From: Achromobacter xylosoxidans
GTDB taxonomy: Bacteria > Pseudomonadota > Gammaproteobacteria > Burkholderiales > Burkholderiaceae_B
Length of the DNA: 64,000 nt
Assembly: GCF_001457475.1 (NCBI RefSeq)
Contig: NZ_LN831029.1
Coordinates: 5,332,001 to 5,396,000 of the forward strand
Reading direction: 5' to 3'
Position numbers and translations under genes: made by a program. Position 1 is the first letter of the stretch, and every line of letters starts with the position of its first letter. Shown here one piece after another: positions 16,755-25,326 of this stretch. Under the pieces are notes generated by a model. That model worked only from the letters and a program-made list of their open reading frames with translations, had not been told where the DNA came from and ran no database searches.

Positions 16755-18373
16755 GCCTGCTGCTCCAGTCCGAACAGCGCCAGCGCGTGGGCGCGCAGCT
16801 TGTTCTTCTGCACTTTGGAACTGCCGGTCATGCCGATGTGCTCGAAGCTGTCGACGATCTCGACATAACGCGGCACCTTGAAGTTGGCGCAATGCGCCTT
16901 GCACCAGGCCGTCAGCTCGTCCGGCGTGCAGTCCTGGCCTTCCTTGAGCAGCACGAACGCCGCCGGCACTTCGCCCAGGCGCGCATCCGGCACGCCCACC
17001 ACCTGCGCCATGCGCACGGCGGGGTGGCCGTGCAGGGTCTCTTCCACTTCCGCCGGCGCGACGTTCTCGCCGCCCACGCGGAACATGTCCTTCAGGCGGC
17101 CCACCATGCGCAGCCGGCCCGCCGCATCCATTTCGCCCAGGTCGCCGGTGCTGAGCCAGCCGTCCGCGCCAAGCGCTTTGGCGGTAGCCTCGGGCATCTT
17201 GTAGTAGCCCTTCATCACGCTCCAGCCACGCGCCTGGATCTCGCCCTGCATGCCGGCGGGCAGCGGCGCGCCCGTGCCCGGGTCCACCACGCGCACCTGC
17301 ATGCCGGGATGCGGCAACGCCCAACCCATGGCGCGCAGCTCGAAGGGATCGTCGTGCGCGGACAGCGTGATGTTGGGCGAGGCCTCGGACTGGCCGTAGG
17401 CGTTGCAGATGCCCGGCACGCCCATCACGTCGCGGATCTTGCCCATCACCTGCGGACCTGCCGCCGCCCATCCGCCGCGCAGATGGATGCGCTTGCGGTC
17501 GAAATCGGGATGTCCCATCAGCATGAGGAAGATGGTGTCGTTGCCGGACGTCAGCGTGCAGCGTTCTTCGTCGAGCATGCGCAGCGCCTCGGCCACGTCG
17601 AACTTCGGCAGCGTCAGCAGGCAGCAGCCGGTCATCAGGCTGACCAGGATCGACAGGGTGGTGCCGGCCACATGGAAGTACGGACGGATGCTGAAATAGC
17701 GGTCGTCGGGCCGCACGCCGATGCGCTGCGCCGCGGCCCAGGCGTTGGTCAGCATGTTGGCATGCGTCAGCATCACGCCCTTGGGAAACGAGGTCGTGCC
17801 CGAGGTGTACTGGATCAGCAACACGTCGTCGGGCGCCACGGCGCGCAGGGCGGCGTCGAGCTCGATATCGTCGACCGTCTCGCCGGCACGCAGGAAGTCC
17901 TGCCACGGCTGCGCGCCCGCGAGGCAGCGCGCGCCCAGCACCACGACGCGCCGCAGCAACGGCAGCGCCTCGCCGGGCAAGCCACTGTCAAGCGCCGGCT
18001 CGACCTGGGTGAGCAGGCCGAGGAAGTCGATGCCCAGGAATGAGTCGGCCGTCAGCAGCAGCTTGACGTCGGCCTGCCTGAGGCAGAACGCCAGCTCATC
18101 GGTCTTGAAGCGCGTATTGACCGGCACCGTCACGGCGCCCAGCATGGCGCAGGCATAGAACACCTGCACCCAGGTGCCGCCGTTGCCCAGCAGCACGCCG
18201 ACGTGGTCGCCACGGCGCACGCCGGCCGCATGCAGGCCGCGGGCGATACGTTGCGCGCCATCCTGCAGCGCGGCCCAGGTGTGGCGTTCGCCGGGCGCGA
18301 CGAAGGCCTCGGCGGCGCCGCGCTCGGCCACCTGGCGCGCCAGCGCCTGCGACAGGGTCATCGGACCGATCAT
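16751..18373 (-). CDS. AMP-forming acyl-CoA ligase
   Basis: This 540-residue ANL-superfamily ligase activates a carboxylic acid to its CoA thioester with ATP. The P-loop is YTSGTTSFPKG (about residue 185). The hinge region reads GRLKDMFRVGGENVAP, and the catalytic lysine region is GSSKVQKNKL near the C-terminus. The start at 18373 overlaps the stop of the preceding hydratase gene (ATGA), which decides it over longer frames that would run back into that gene. It is the middle gene of a three-gene coupled operon (hydratase, ligase, lyase-like). The substrate is not evident; medium-chain or branched acids are possible. Confidence 0.92.
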   Translation of the reverse strand: MIGPMTLSQALARQVAERGAAEAFVAPGERHTWAALQDGAQRIARGLHAAGVRRGDHVGVLLGNGGTWVQVFYACAMLGAVTVPVNTRFKTDELAFCLRQADVKLLLTADSFLGIDFLGLLTQVEPALDSGLPGEALPLLRRVVVLGARCLAGAQPWQDFLRAGETVDDIELDAALRAVAPDDVLLIQYTSGTTSFPKGVMLTHANMLTNAWAAAQRIGVRPDDRYFSIRPYFHVAGTTLSILVSLMTGCCLLTLPKFDVAEALRMLDEERCTLTSGNDTIFLMLMGHPDFDRKRIHLRGGWAAAGPQVMGKIRDVMGVPGICNAYGQSEASPNITLSAHDDPFELRAMGWALPHPGMQVRVVDPGTGAPLPAGMQGEIQARGWSVMKGYYKMPEATAKALGADGWLSTGDLGEMDAAGRLRMVGRLKDMFRVGGENVAPAEVEETLHGHPAVRMAQVVGVPDARLGEVPAAFVLLKEGQDCTPDELTAWCKAHCANFKVPRYVEIVDSFEHIGMTGSSKVQKNKLRAHALALFGLEQQA

Positions 18374-19134
18374 GCCTTGTCTCCCGCCGCGCCGAAGCCG
18401 GCGATGGCCTGCTTCCAGTCGCTGCCGCGCAGATTTTCCTCGATGGCCAGCAACTCGATCGCCATCGCGCCTTCGCGCGTGGTCGCCAATCCCTGGTCGA
18501 TGCTGCGTTTGGTCAGCCTGACGGTCAGCGGCGCGGCGCGCGCGATGGCCGCCGCCATGCGCGCCGCTTCGCCCGCCAGCGCGTCGGGCGCATATACATG
18601 ATTGACCAGGCCGATCTCGCGCGCTTCGGCCGCATCGAAACGGCGGCCGGTGAACAGCAATTCCTTGGCCTTGCGCGCGCCGGCGATGCGCGGCAGGCGC
18701 TGCGTGGCGCCGACCGTGCCCCACCCCACCTCCGGATAGCAGAACGTGGCCTCGGACGAGGCCAGCACGAAGTCGCAGGCGCCGGCGATCTCGCAACCGG
18801 AGCCGAACGCCGCGCCCTGCACCACCGCGATCACCGGCTGCGGCAGGCGTTCGATCGCGGCATAGGCAGCGAAGCCCTGTACCCGGCGCGCCGTCATTTC
18901 CGCGTTCGACATGGTCTTGCGCTCCTTGAGGTCGGCGCCGGCACAGAATGCCGTGCCGGCCGCGGCGATCAACACCACGTGCGCGTCCGGATCGTCAGCC
19001 AGTTGCTGCATGGCCTGCACCAATTCGGCGCACATGAGGGAATTGAGCGCGTTGCGGCTGTCGGGCCGGTTCAGCGTCACCGTGGCGACACGGTCCTGCA
19101 CGTCCAGCAGGATCGTGTGGAAAGTCGGGGTCAT
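18370..19134 (-). CDS. enoyl-CoA hydratase
   Basis: This 254-residue crotonase-family enzyme hydrates trans-2-enoyl-CoA. Oxyanion segments FCAGADLK at 63-70 and GAAFGSGCEIA at 107-117 are present. Both catalytic glutamates are kept, Glu115 and Glu135, in contrast to the paralogue at 14355. It is the first gene of the operon with the acyl-CoA ligase and the HMG-CoA lyase-like gene. The start ATG is 80 bp downstream of the proposed MarR operator at 19219. It likely acts as the hydration step between ligase and lyase. Confidence 0.92.
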   Translation of the reverse strand: MTPTFHTILLDVQDRVATVTLNRPDSRNALNSLMCAELVQAMQQLADDPDAHVVLIAAAGTAFCAGADLKERKTMSNAEMTARRVQGFAAYAAIERLPQPVIAVVQGAAFGSGCEIAGACDFVLASSEATFCYPEVGWGTVGATQRLPRIAGARKAKELLFTGRRFDAAEAREIGLVNHVYAPDALAGEAARMAAAIARAAPLTVRLTKRSIDQGLATTREGAMAIELLAIEENLRGSDWKQAIAGFGAAGDKA

Positions 19135-19213
19135 GCCTGCTCCTGGATGTTCTGGGTATGCGGCCGGACCGCCGTGCGGCGACGACGACTGGCCATGCCA
19201 GGCAATATAGGGC

Positions 19214-19233
19214 ATATAGTTGATTTAATCCAC
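19214..19233. promoter_or_regulatory. palindromic operator, site 3 of a proposed MarR regulon
   Basis: ATATA followed by GTTGATTTAATCCAC (19219-19233) repeats the layout of site 1, including the ATATA flank, with one arm slightly degraded. It lies upstream of the hydratase-ligase-lyase operon. Confidence 0.68.
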
Positions 19234-19349
19234 TAAATTTCGGTGCTTATCCAATGGTGTTACACTTGCGCGCCGGTCTTTCCCTGGAATATCAAAGCAC
19301 TAGGCGTCACTTGGCCTGATGCGATTCCAGCGCGAAGCCATCGCGCAGT

Positions 19350-19424
19350 CTCGCCGTAGTTAAATGGATATAACCGGCCCCTCCTAAGGGTCAATTGGTG
19401 GTTCGATTCCACCCGGCGAGGCCA
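19350..19424 (+). tRNA. tRNA-Arg (anticodon CCT)
   Basis: The cloverleaf is complete. Acceptor CTCGCCG pairs with CGGCGAG. The D arm is GTTA with TAAC and the anticodon stem is GGCCC with GGGTC. The loop CTCCTAA gives anticodon CCT, and the T arm is GGTGG with CCACC around TTCGATT. The discriminator G and the CCA end (19422-19424) are encoded. It reads the rare AGG codon. No integrase or attachment-site duplication lies next to it. Confidence 0.96.
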
Positions 19425-19736
19425 CCCATCCCCGGCCTCGATTCCGCAGGCCATCGCAAGAAAATTCCCCGCTTTCAGCCAGATGAGGGTTAATCCGGGC
19501 TACGCTCACGCGCCGCGCGCCGGTAGCGTCTCGGGACGCGTTTGGTGACGAATACGCCATCCGTCAATACGACCCCGATATTTTTTTGGGCGATGATAGC
19601 GAATCGTCTTGCGCGTCACTTGAAATTGCTGTTTAAATTCGACGCGTAAGCCTCTAATTCATCTGGACTTTTCCTGAACCGTCGCGAGCACGATCAGGGA
19701 AACAATTCTTCACAGACTGACAAGCCTGTTCAAACC
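19425..19736. other. 312-bp spacer between tRNA-Arg and the PBP7-like gene
   Basis: No gene is seen. A small hairpin with 5-bp arms (GCGTC-TCGG-GACGC, 19526-19539) could be a weak terminator or processing structure. Around 19580-19680 the DNA is clearly AT-richer than its surroundings and probably holds the promoter of the downstream gene, but no convincing -35/-10 pair could be chosen. Confidence 0.5.
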
Positions 19737-21020
19737 ATGGCATTTAACTGGAAACGTGCAATTGCGAACGCGATAGCGCCGGCGGCGCTGGCGATGTGCG
19801 CGCTCCTGCCCTCCGCCGCGCTCGCCGCGAAGAATACCGACCCCTGCAAGACCAACGCCAAGTCGGCCGCTTGCAAGGCGCAACAAGCCAAGAAGGCGCC
19901 CGCTCCCGCCAAGAAGGCCGGCGCCGGCAAGGCCGCCGCCCCCAAGCAGAACGCGGCCAAGGGCGCGCCCAAGGCAGCCGCCGGCAAGCAAGCCGCGCCC
20001 AAGTCGGCCGCCGCCAAATCCACGCCCAAGGGCGCCGCCGGCAAACAGGCCGCGGGCAAGGGTGCGCCCAAGCAGGCCGCCGGCAAAAAGGCGCCTCCCA
20101 AGGGCGGCAAGCAGGCCGTCGCGCAGCAGGGTTCGTCCAAGAAGGGCGCCGCCGGCAAGAACGGCAAGCCGAACAAACCGTCGCGCGCGCAGCGCACGGC
20201 CGCCGCTGCGGCGGCCGCCGCCATGCCGCCGCCCGCGGTGTCGGTGCGCGCCGAAGCCGCCGCGCTGCGTTCCAGCACCGCCTATGTGCAGGACCTGGCC
20301 ACGTCCACCGTGATCTTCGCCAAGAACGAAAACGTGGTGCGCCCCATCGCCTCGATTTCCAAGCTCATGACCGCGGTGGTGGTGGTGGATGCCAACCAGC
20401 CGATGGACGAGATGCTCGAGATCACCGATGAAGACATCGACGGCCTCAAGCACACCACCTCGCGCCTGCGCGTGGGCACCAAGCTGTCGCGCGGCGACAT
20501 GCTGCACCTGGCCCTGATGTCTTCCGAGAACCGCGCCGCCAACGCGCTGGGCCGCCATTATCCGGGCGGCCTGCCCGCGTTCGTGGCCGCCATGAACGCC
20601 AAGGCGCAGTCGCTGGGCATGACCAGCACGCACTTCATCGAACCCACCGGCCTGTCCAGCGACAACGTGTCGTCGCCGCACGACCTGGCCCGCCTGCTGC
20701 GCGCCGCCTCGCAGCGTCCGCTGATCCACCGCTACTCCACCGATACCGAGTACGACGTCGAGATCAACAACCGCACGCAGACCTTCCGCAACACCAACCT
20801 GCTGGTGCGCAAGCCCGACTGGGACATCAAGGTGTCCAAGACCGGCTACATCAACGAAGCCGGCGAATGCCTGGTGATGCTGGCGCGCATCAATGGCCGC
20901 GACCTGGCCATCGTGCTGCTGGACTCGCAGGGCAAGCTGTCGCGCATCGGCGATGCGGTGCGCATCCGCCGCATCGTGCAAAGCGAAGTGGCCATGGCCT
21001 CGGCCCAACCCGGCGGCTGA
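19737..21020 (+). CDS. pbpG: D-alanyl-D-alanine endopeptidase, PBP7-like, with long Lys/Ala-rich linker
   Basis: This is a periplasmic S11-family penicillin-binding protein that cuts peptidoglycan cross-links. Residues 1-31 are a signal peptide. The catalytic domain (about 178-427) has the SISK motif at 206-209, SEN at 263-265 and KTG at 368-370. Between them, residues 32-163 form a low-complexity stretch of repeated Lys-Ala-Ala-Gly-Pro units resembling histone H1-like proteins of Bordetella, with two cysteines (37 and 46) near its start. PBP7 of E. coli lacks such a linker. A strong terminator follows. The symbol is by family; the exact endopeptidase activity is inferred. Confidence 0.9.
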   Translation: MAFNWKRAIANAIAPAALAMCALLPSAALAAKNTDPCKTNAKSAACKAQQAKKAPAPAKKAGAGKAAAPKQNAAKGAPKAAAGKQAAPKSAAAKSTPKGAAGKQAAGKGAPKQAAGKKAPPKGGKQAVAQQGSSKKGAAGKNGKPNKPSRAQRTAAAAAAAAMPPPAVSVRAEAAALRSSTAYVQDLATSTVIFAKNENVVRPIASISKLMTAVVVVDANQPMDEMLEITDEDIDGLKHTTSRLRVGTKLSRGDMLHLALMSSENRAANALGRHYPGGLPAFVAAMNAKAQSLGMTSTHFIEPTGLSSDNVSSPHDLARLLRAASQRPLIHRYSTDTEYDVEINNRTQTFRNTNLLVRKPDWDIKVSKTGYINEAGECLVMLARINGRDLAIVLLDSQGKLSRIGDAVRIRRIVQSEVAMASAQPGG

Positions 21021-21044
21021 TCCGCGCCTCGCCCGCCCACGAAA

Positions 21045-21072
21045 AAGCCCGATCCTGGATCGGGCTTTTTTT
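21045..21072 (+). terminator. rho-independent terminator after the PBP7-like gene
   Basis: AAGCCCGATCC pairs with GGATCGGGCTT around a very short loop, then a run of T. The A-run on the left makes it possibly bidirectional, also serving the convergent ribbon-helix-helix gene. Confidence 0.9.
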
Positions 21073-21156
21073 CGTCCGGCGCCGGCCCGCCGCATGCGCG
21101 GACGCGGGCATCCGCTTTCCACAACGGCGGCCTTCGGAAGGCCTGTGTATGCACGC

Positions 21157-21546
21157 CTACGCCGCGACCGCCCGTTTCGGCCGCAGCGGTTGCGGGTCGT
21201 ACATCGAAGGCGGCAGGCCTTCCAGCACCGCCTTGGCGTTGAGCGAGCGGATCGGCACCGCGGCATCGGCGGGGATGCGGCCCTCGGCCTGCAGCAGTTG
21301 GTAGCGCAGGCAGCACACGCGCAGGAAGGAGGTGAAATTGGCGGCCTCGCCGCGGTACTCCACCAGTTCGTCGTAAAGGCGCTCGATCAATTGCGTGACC
21401 CGCATGCCGTCGCGCGCCGCGATCTCTTCCAGCACCTGCCAGAACAGTTGTTCCAGCCGCAGGCTGGTGGCCGCCCCATGCAGGCGCAGGGAGCGGGTTT
21501 CGGGCGCGTAGGACTGTTCGCTGGCGCGGATGAAGATTTCACACAT
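21157..21546 (-). CDS. ribbon-helix-helix domain protein (RHH_4-like)
   Basis: This is a 129-residue protein starting MCEIFIRASEQSYAPETRS, with a segment around TSLRLEQLFWQVLEEIAAR and DGMRVTQLIERLYDEL that fits the RHH_4 family of ribbon-helix-helix proteins, often DNA-binding regulators. The start is the ATG at 21546; the frame extends upstream into the promoter and the divergent alcohol dehydrogenase gene, which is not plausible coding. It lies divergently from adhP with about 210 bp between. Its target is not known; it might affect the shared promoter region, but that is speculation. Confidence 0.75.
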   Translation of the reverse strand: MCEIFIRASEQSYAPETRSLRLHGAATSLRLEQLFWQVLEEIAARDGMRVTQLIERLYDELVEYRGEAANFTSFLRVCCLRYQLLQAEGRIPADAAVPIRSLNAKAVLEGLPPSMYDPQPLRPKRAVAA

Positions 21547-21685
21547 GGGCGCTCCTGGTGCGGACACGATACTTGCGAGCCACTTTACGACGACACCCGG
21601 CGGCACGGCAAGACACCCCTGCCGGCAGGAGGACCTCGCCGATTCTGCAACGATAAGTTTCCTTGCCGTCCCCATCCGGACACCG

Positions 21686-21699
21686 TTGATATAAATCAA
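21686..21699. promoter_or_regulatory. FNR/ANR-type box upstream of adhP
   Basis: TTGATATAAATCAA is a perfect TTGAT-N4-ATCAA match to the oxygen-responsive FNR/ANR site, 59 bp upstream of the alcohol dehydrogenase start. This suggests induction of adhP when oxygen is limiting. Confidence 0.8.
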
Positions 21700-21757
21700 G
21701 GTCTCGGACGCGTACCCATCCGAGCATGCTAAGACTGATCTGACTTCGGAGGCAGCA

Positions 21758-22786
21758 ATGAACAAGACCATGAAGGCCGCGGTGGCCCGCGCGTTCGGCA
21801 AACCCCTGGAAATCGAAGAAGTCGAGGTGCCGCGCCCGCGCGCGGGCGAACTGTTGGTGAAGATCGAGGCCTGCGGCGTCTGCCACACCGATCTGCACGC
21901 GGTCGAGGGCGACTGGCCGGTCAAGCCCAATCCCCCTTTCATCCCGGGCCACGAAGGCGTGGGCCACGTGGTGGCGGTGGGCGAAGGCGTGACGCACGTC
22001 AAGGAAGGCGACCGCGTCGGCATCCCCTGGCTGTATTCCGCCTGTGGCCATTGCGAGCATTGCCTGGGCGGCTGGGAGACGCTGTGCGAACAGCAGCAGA
22101 ACGCCGGCTACTCCGTCAACGGCGGCTTCGCCGAGTACGCGCTGGCCGCGGCCGACTACGTGGGCCTGCTGCCGAAGAATGTCGGCTTCGTCGACATCGC
22201 CCCGGTACTGTGCGCCGGCGTCACGGTCTACAAAGGCCTGAAGATGACGGACACACGGCCAGGCAACTGGGTCGTGGTCTCCGGCATCGGCGGCCTGGGC
22301 CACATGGCGGTGCAGTATGCGCGCGCCATGGGCTTGAACGTGGCGGCCGTGGACATCGACGACGACAAACTGGATTTCGCCAAGCGTCTCGGCGCCGAGG
22401 TGGTCGTGAATGCCAAGGCCACCGATCCAGCGGCTTACCTGAAGAAGGAAATCGGCGGCGCCCACGGCGCGCTGATCACGGCGGTTTCGCCCAAGGCCTT
22501 CGAGCAGGCGCTGGGCATGGTGCGTCGCGGCGGCACGGTGGCGCTCAACGGCCTGCCGCCGGGCGACTTCCCGCTGTCGATCTTCGACATGGTGCTCAAC
22601 GGCGTGACGGTGCGCGGTTCGATCGTGGGTTCGCGCCTGGACTTGCAGGAATCGCTGCAGTTCGCCGAGGAAGGCAAGGTGCGCGCGACCGTGGCGACCG
22701 AGAAGCTGGAGAACATCAACAGCGTGTTCGACCGCATGCGCCGCGGCCAGATCGAAGGCCGCATCGTGCTGGACATGGCGGCGTAA
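21758..22786 (+). CDS. adhP: zinc-dependent alcohol dehydrogenase AdhP
   Basis: This 342-residue medium-chain dehydrogenase interconverts primary alcohols such as ethanol and their aldehydes with NAD. The catalytic zinc ligand region is CGVCHTD (Cys39) and GHE (His65). The structural zinc loop is [15 protein letters not shown] near 95. The Rossmann motif reads GIGGLGH near 174. The start ATG follows GGAGG. The FNR-type box upstream suggests expression in low oxygen, when it could ferment or re-oxidise NADH. A terminator follows at 22809. It matches the AdhP/AdhA tetrameric bacterial group well. Confidence 0.94.
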   Translation: MNKTMKAAVARAFGKPLEIEEVEVPRPRAGELLVKIEACGVCHTDLHAVEGDWPVKPNPPFIPGHEGVGHVVAVGEGVTHVKEGDRVGIPWLYSACGHCEHCLGGWETLCEQQQNAGYSVNGGFAEYALAAADYVGLLPKNVGFVDIAPVLCAGVTVYKGLKMTDTRPGNWVVVSGIGGLGHMAVQYARAMGLNVAAVDIDDDKLDFAKRLGAEVVVNAKATDPAAYLKKEIGGAHGALITAVSPKAFEQALGMVRRGGTVALNGLPPGDFPLSIFDMVLNGVTVRGSIVGSRLDLQESLQFAEEGKVRATVATEKLENINSVFDRMRRGQIEGRIVLDMAA

Positions 22787-22808
22787 CACTCGCCTCGCCC
22801 TGCAAAAA

Positions 22809-22830
22809 GGCGCCTGCCATGGCAGGCGCC
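22809..22830 (+). terminator. rho-independent terminator after adhP
   Basis: GGCGCCTGCC pairs perfectly with GGCAGGCGCC around AT, preceded by A5 and followed by TTTGTTTT. Confidence 0.9.
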
Positions 22831-22936
22831 TTTGTTTTGCGGTGGAGCGGGAATGCACGCAGGGCGCGGGAACGGCGCATCCCCTTTCATGGCGCGGCAG
22901 CGGATCGCGCAAGGCGGCGCCCGCCACGCGGCCGGT

Positions 22937-23515
22937 TCAGTGCGTGATCCGGGTCCCAAGCACGGCCAGGAACTGCGCCAGCCATGCCGGATGCGCGGGC
23001 CAGGCCGGCGCCGTCACCAGGTTGCCGTCGGTGTAGGCCTGGTCGATGCCGATCTCGGCGTAGGTGCCACCGGCCAGGCGTACTTCCGGCGCGCAGGCGG
23101 GATAGGCCGAGCAGGTACGGCCTTCCAGGATGCCCGCGGCCGCCAGCAGTTGGGCGCCATGGCAGACGGCGGCGATCGGCTTTCCGGCCTTGTCGAAGGC
23201 GCGCACGATCTCCAGCACCTTTTCGTTCAGGCGCAGGTATTCCGGCGCGCGTCCGCCCGGGATCACCAGGCCGTCGTAGGAATCGGCCTCGACGCGGTCG
23301 AAGTCATAGTTCAGGGCGAAATTGTGGCCGCGCTTTTCGCTGTAGGTCTGCGCGCCCTCGAAGTCGTGGATGGCGGTGGCGATGCTCTCGCCGGACTTCT
23401 TGCCGGGGCAAACCGCGTGCACCGTATGGCCCACCGCCAGCAGCGTCTGGAACGGCACCATGGTTTCGTAGTCTTCGGCGTAGTCGCCGACCAGCATCAA
23501 CAGTCTCTTGCTCAT
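22937..23515 (-). CDS. DJ-1/PfpI family protein
   Basis: This 192-residue DJ-1/PfpI-superfamily protein, related to class I glutamine amidotransferases, has the nucleophile elbow AVCHGAQ with Cys118-His119 and an acidic residue near the N-terminus (DYAEDYE, 11-17). Family members act as deglycases, glyoxalases or stress-protective hydrolases. It stands alone between convergent adhP and the YbaK gene. The start ATG is preceded by a GGAGACAAAC-like ribosome site. The precise activity is not determinable. Confidence 0.88.
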   Translation of the reverse strand: MSKRLLMLVGDYAEDYETMVPFQTLLAVGHTVHAVCPGKKSGESIATAIHDFEGAQTYSEKRGHNFALNYDFDRVEADSYDGLVIPGGRAPEYLRLNEKVLEIVRAFDKAGKPIAAVCHGAQLLAAAGILEGRTCSAYPACAPEVRLAGGTYAEIGIDQAYTDGNLVTAPAWPAHPAWLAQFLAVLGTRITH

Positions 23516-23662
23516 GTTTGTCTCCTGGGGATGGGGGATCGCCGGCTGGTGCGCCCGCGGACCGGGCGGCCGGTTCTTGATGTTCTTGGACCATTGTGCC
23601 CCCGCCGGAGGACGCGAGGGTGGTAACGGGATACCACGCGGGCCGCGAGGCCGCTGCGCCCC

Positions 23663-24151
23663 TTATTCCAGCGCCACGGTCACCGGCCTGGCGTCCAGCA
23701 GGCTCACCAGCACGTTCGGGTCGATGCCCACCAGGTAGCCGCGGCGGCCGCCGTTGATGTAGACGACCGGGTATTGCAGCACCTCGGCCTCGACCCACAC
23801 CGGCATCTTCTTGCGCGTGCCGAACGGCGAGGTGCCGCCGACCTGGTAGCCGGAATGACGCTGCGCGACTTCCGGCTTGCACGGTTCGACCTTCTTCAGC
23901 CCAGCCTGGCGCGCCAGGTTCTTGGTGGAGACTTCGCGGTCGCCGTGCATCACCACGATCAGCGGCTTGGCCGATTCGTCTTCCATCACCAGCGTCTTGA
24001 CCACCGCGTGCGGGTCCAGACCCAGCTGGCGCGCGGCCTCGCCGGCGCCGCCGTGATCGACGTAGTCGTAGGTGTGTTCGGTGTACGCCACCTTGTGCTG
24101 CTTGAGGAACTGGGTGGCGGGCGTTTCGGAAACGTGGCGGGCTTTGCTCAT
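23663..24151 (-). CDS. ybaK: YbaK/EbsC-family Cys-tRNA(Pro) deacylase
   Basis: This 162-residue trans-editing protein hydrolyses Cys mischarged on tRNA-Pro. It begins MSKARHVSETPATQFLKQH, as YbaK proteins do. It keeps the catalytic lysine region HAVVKTLVM and the QVGGTSPFGTRKKMPV loop. The start at 24151 is chosen over a longer frame because the family begins here. It lies between DJ-1 and xerD in the same direction, but spacing does not prove an operon. Confidence 0.92.
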   Translation of the reverse strand: MSKARHVSETPATQFLKQHKVAYTEHTYDYVDHGGAGEAARQLGLDPHAVVKTLVMEDESAKPLIVVMHGDREVSTKNLARQAGLKKVEPCKPEVAQRHSGYQVGGTSPFGTRKKMPVWVEAEVLQYPVVYINGGRRGYLVGIDPNVLVSLLDARPVTVALE

Positions 24152-24217
24152 GGTGGTGCGGCGAAAAGGCGAAGGCAAAAGTGTAGGCAGGCCGGCGATG
24201 GCGCGCAAACGCCCGCG

Positions 24218-25201
24218 TCAGCCGCGCGGATGATGCGCCGCGTGCAAGGCCTTCAGGCGTTCGCGCGCCACATGCGTGTAGATCTGGGTGGTGGAGATGT
24301 CGGCGTGGCCCAGCAGCATCTGCACCACGCGCAGATCGGCGCCATGGTTCAGCAGATGGGTGGCGAAGGCGTGGCGCAGCACGTGCGGCGACAGCGGCGC
24401 ATGCACGCCCGCCAGCACCGCGTACTTCTTCACCAGCTGCCAGAACGCCTGGCGCGACATCGCCTCGGCGCGGCCGGTGATGAAAAGCGCGTCGCTGACG
24501 CGGCCCGCGGCCAGCTCGGGCCGCGCCATTTTCATGTATTGGTCGATCCAGTGCGCCGCCTCCGCCCCCAGCGGCACCAGGCGGTCCTTGCCGCCCTTGC
24601 CCAGCACCACGCGCACCACGCCTTCGTTCAGGCTGACGTCCAGCGCCCGCACGCCAACCAGCTCGGACACGCGCAGGCCGGTGGCATACAGCATTTCCAG
24701 CATGGCGCGGTCGCGCAGGCCGCGCGGCTCGTTCAGGTCCGGCGCGCGCAGCAACGCGTCGACCTGTTGCTCGGACAGCGTCTTGGGCAGGCGCGGCGGC
24801 TGCTTGGCGGCCACCAGCGTCAGGCAGGGATCATGCGCCGCGCGATGCTCGCGCAATGCCCAGGCGTAGAAGCGCCGCAGCGCCGCCAGGCGGCGGTTGG
24901 CGGTGGTGGCGCGGGTTTCCTCGTGGCGAAAGGCAAACCAGGCCTCGATATCGGCCTTGCCGGCCTCGGCCAGCGCCTTGGCGGGGCCGGCCGGCAGCGC
25001 GTGCGCCGACGCCGCGTCGCCGTAGCGGTCGGCCATCTCGCGGGCGTAGGCCTCGGGGTCTTCCAGCCAGCGGGCAAAGCCGGTCAGGTCGCGCCGGTAG
25101 GCCGCCAGGGTGTTGGCCGACAGGCCGTCCTCGAGCCAGACGGCGTCGATGAAGGCATCGATGTCGGCCTGGGAAGCAAGCGGCGCGCGGGAATCAGGCA
25201 T
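24218..25201 (-). CDS. xerD: site-specific tyrosine recombinase XerD
   Basis: This is one of the two Xer recombinases that resolve chromosome dimers at dif with FtsK. All catalytic residues are present: Arg177 (ATGLRVSE), Lys202/Lys205 (GKGGKDR), His273 and Arg276 (SPHVLRHAF), His299 (LLGHADIS) and Tyr308 (TQIYTHV). At 327 residues it is about 30 longer than E. coli XerD. The extra stretch lies in the N-terminal core-binding domain around 48-82. It has no phage or island context, so it is the housekeeping enzyme. Confidence 0.93.
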   Translation of the reverse strand: MPDSRAPLASQADIDAFIDAVWLEDGLSANTLAAYRRDLTGFARWLEDPEAYAREMADRYGDAASAHALPAGPAKALAEAGKADIEAWFAFRHEETRATTANRRLAALRRFYAWALREHRAAHDPCLTLVAAKQPPRLPKTLSEQQVDALLRAPDLNEPRGLRDRAMLEMLYATGLRVSELVGVRALDVSLNEGVVRVVLGKGGKDRLVPLGAEAAHWIDQYMKMARPELAAGRVSDALFITGRAEAMSRQAFWQLVKKYAVLAGVHAPLSPHVLRHAFATHLLNHGADLRVVQMLLGHADISTTQIYTHVARERLKALHAAHHPRG

Positions 25202-25326
25202 GGGACCGGGAGGAAGGCGTCAGGAAAACGGGTCGGCCAAGGCGTAGCGGAGCGCCGCGCTAAGGCCTGGCGCGGCATCGGCCGCGGGATGGGCAACATT
25301 CTACGGCGGCGCTGTCGCCTGAGCAT

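Noticed and set aside
19350-19424. tRNA-Arg as an integration site for a mobile island
   Set aside because: No integrase, no repeated tRNA 3' end and no mobile genes are near; the nearby xerD is the housekeeping form.
21157-22023. A 288-codon frame for the ribbon-helix-helix protein
   Set aside because: The upstream half overlaps the promoter, the FNR box and the start of adhP on the other strand; the shorter start at 21546 fits the protein.
24218-25201. The tyrosine recombinase as an integron or phage integrase
   Set aside because: Its length, motifs and context match XerD; no attachment site or cassette array is present.
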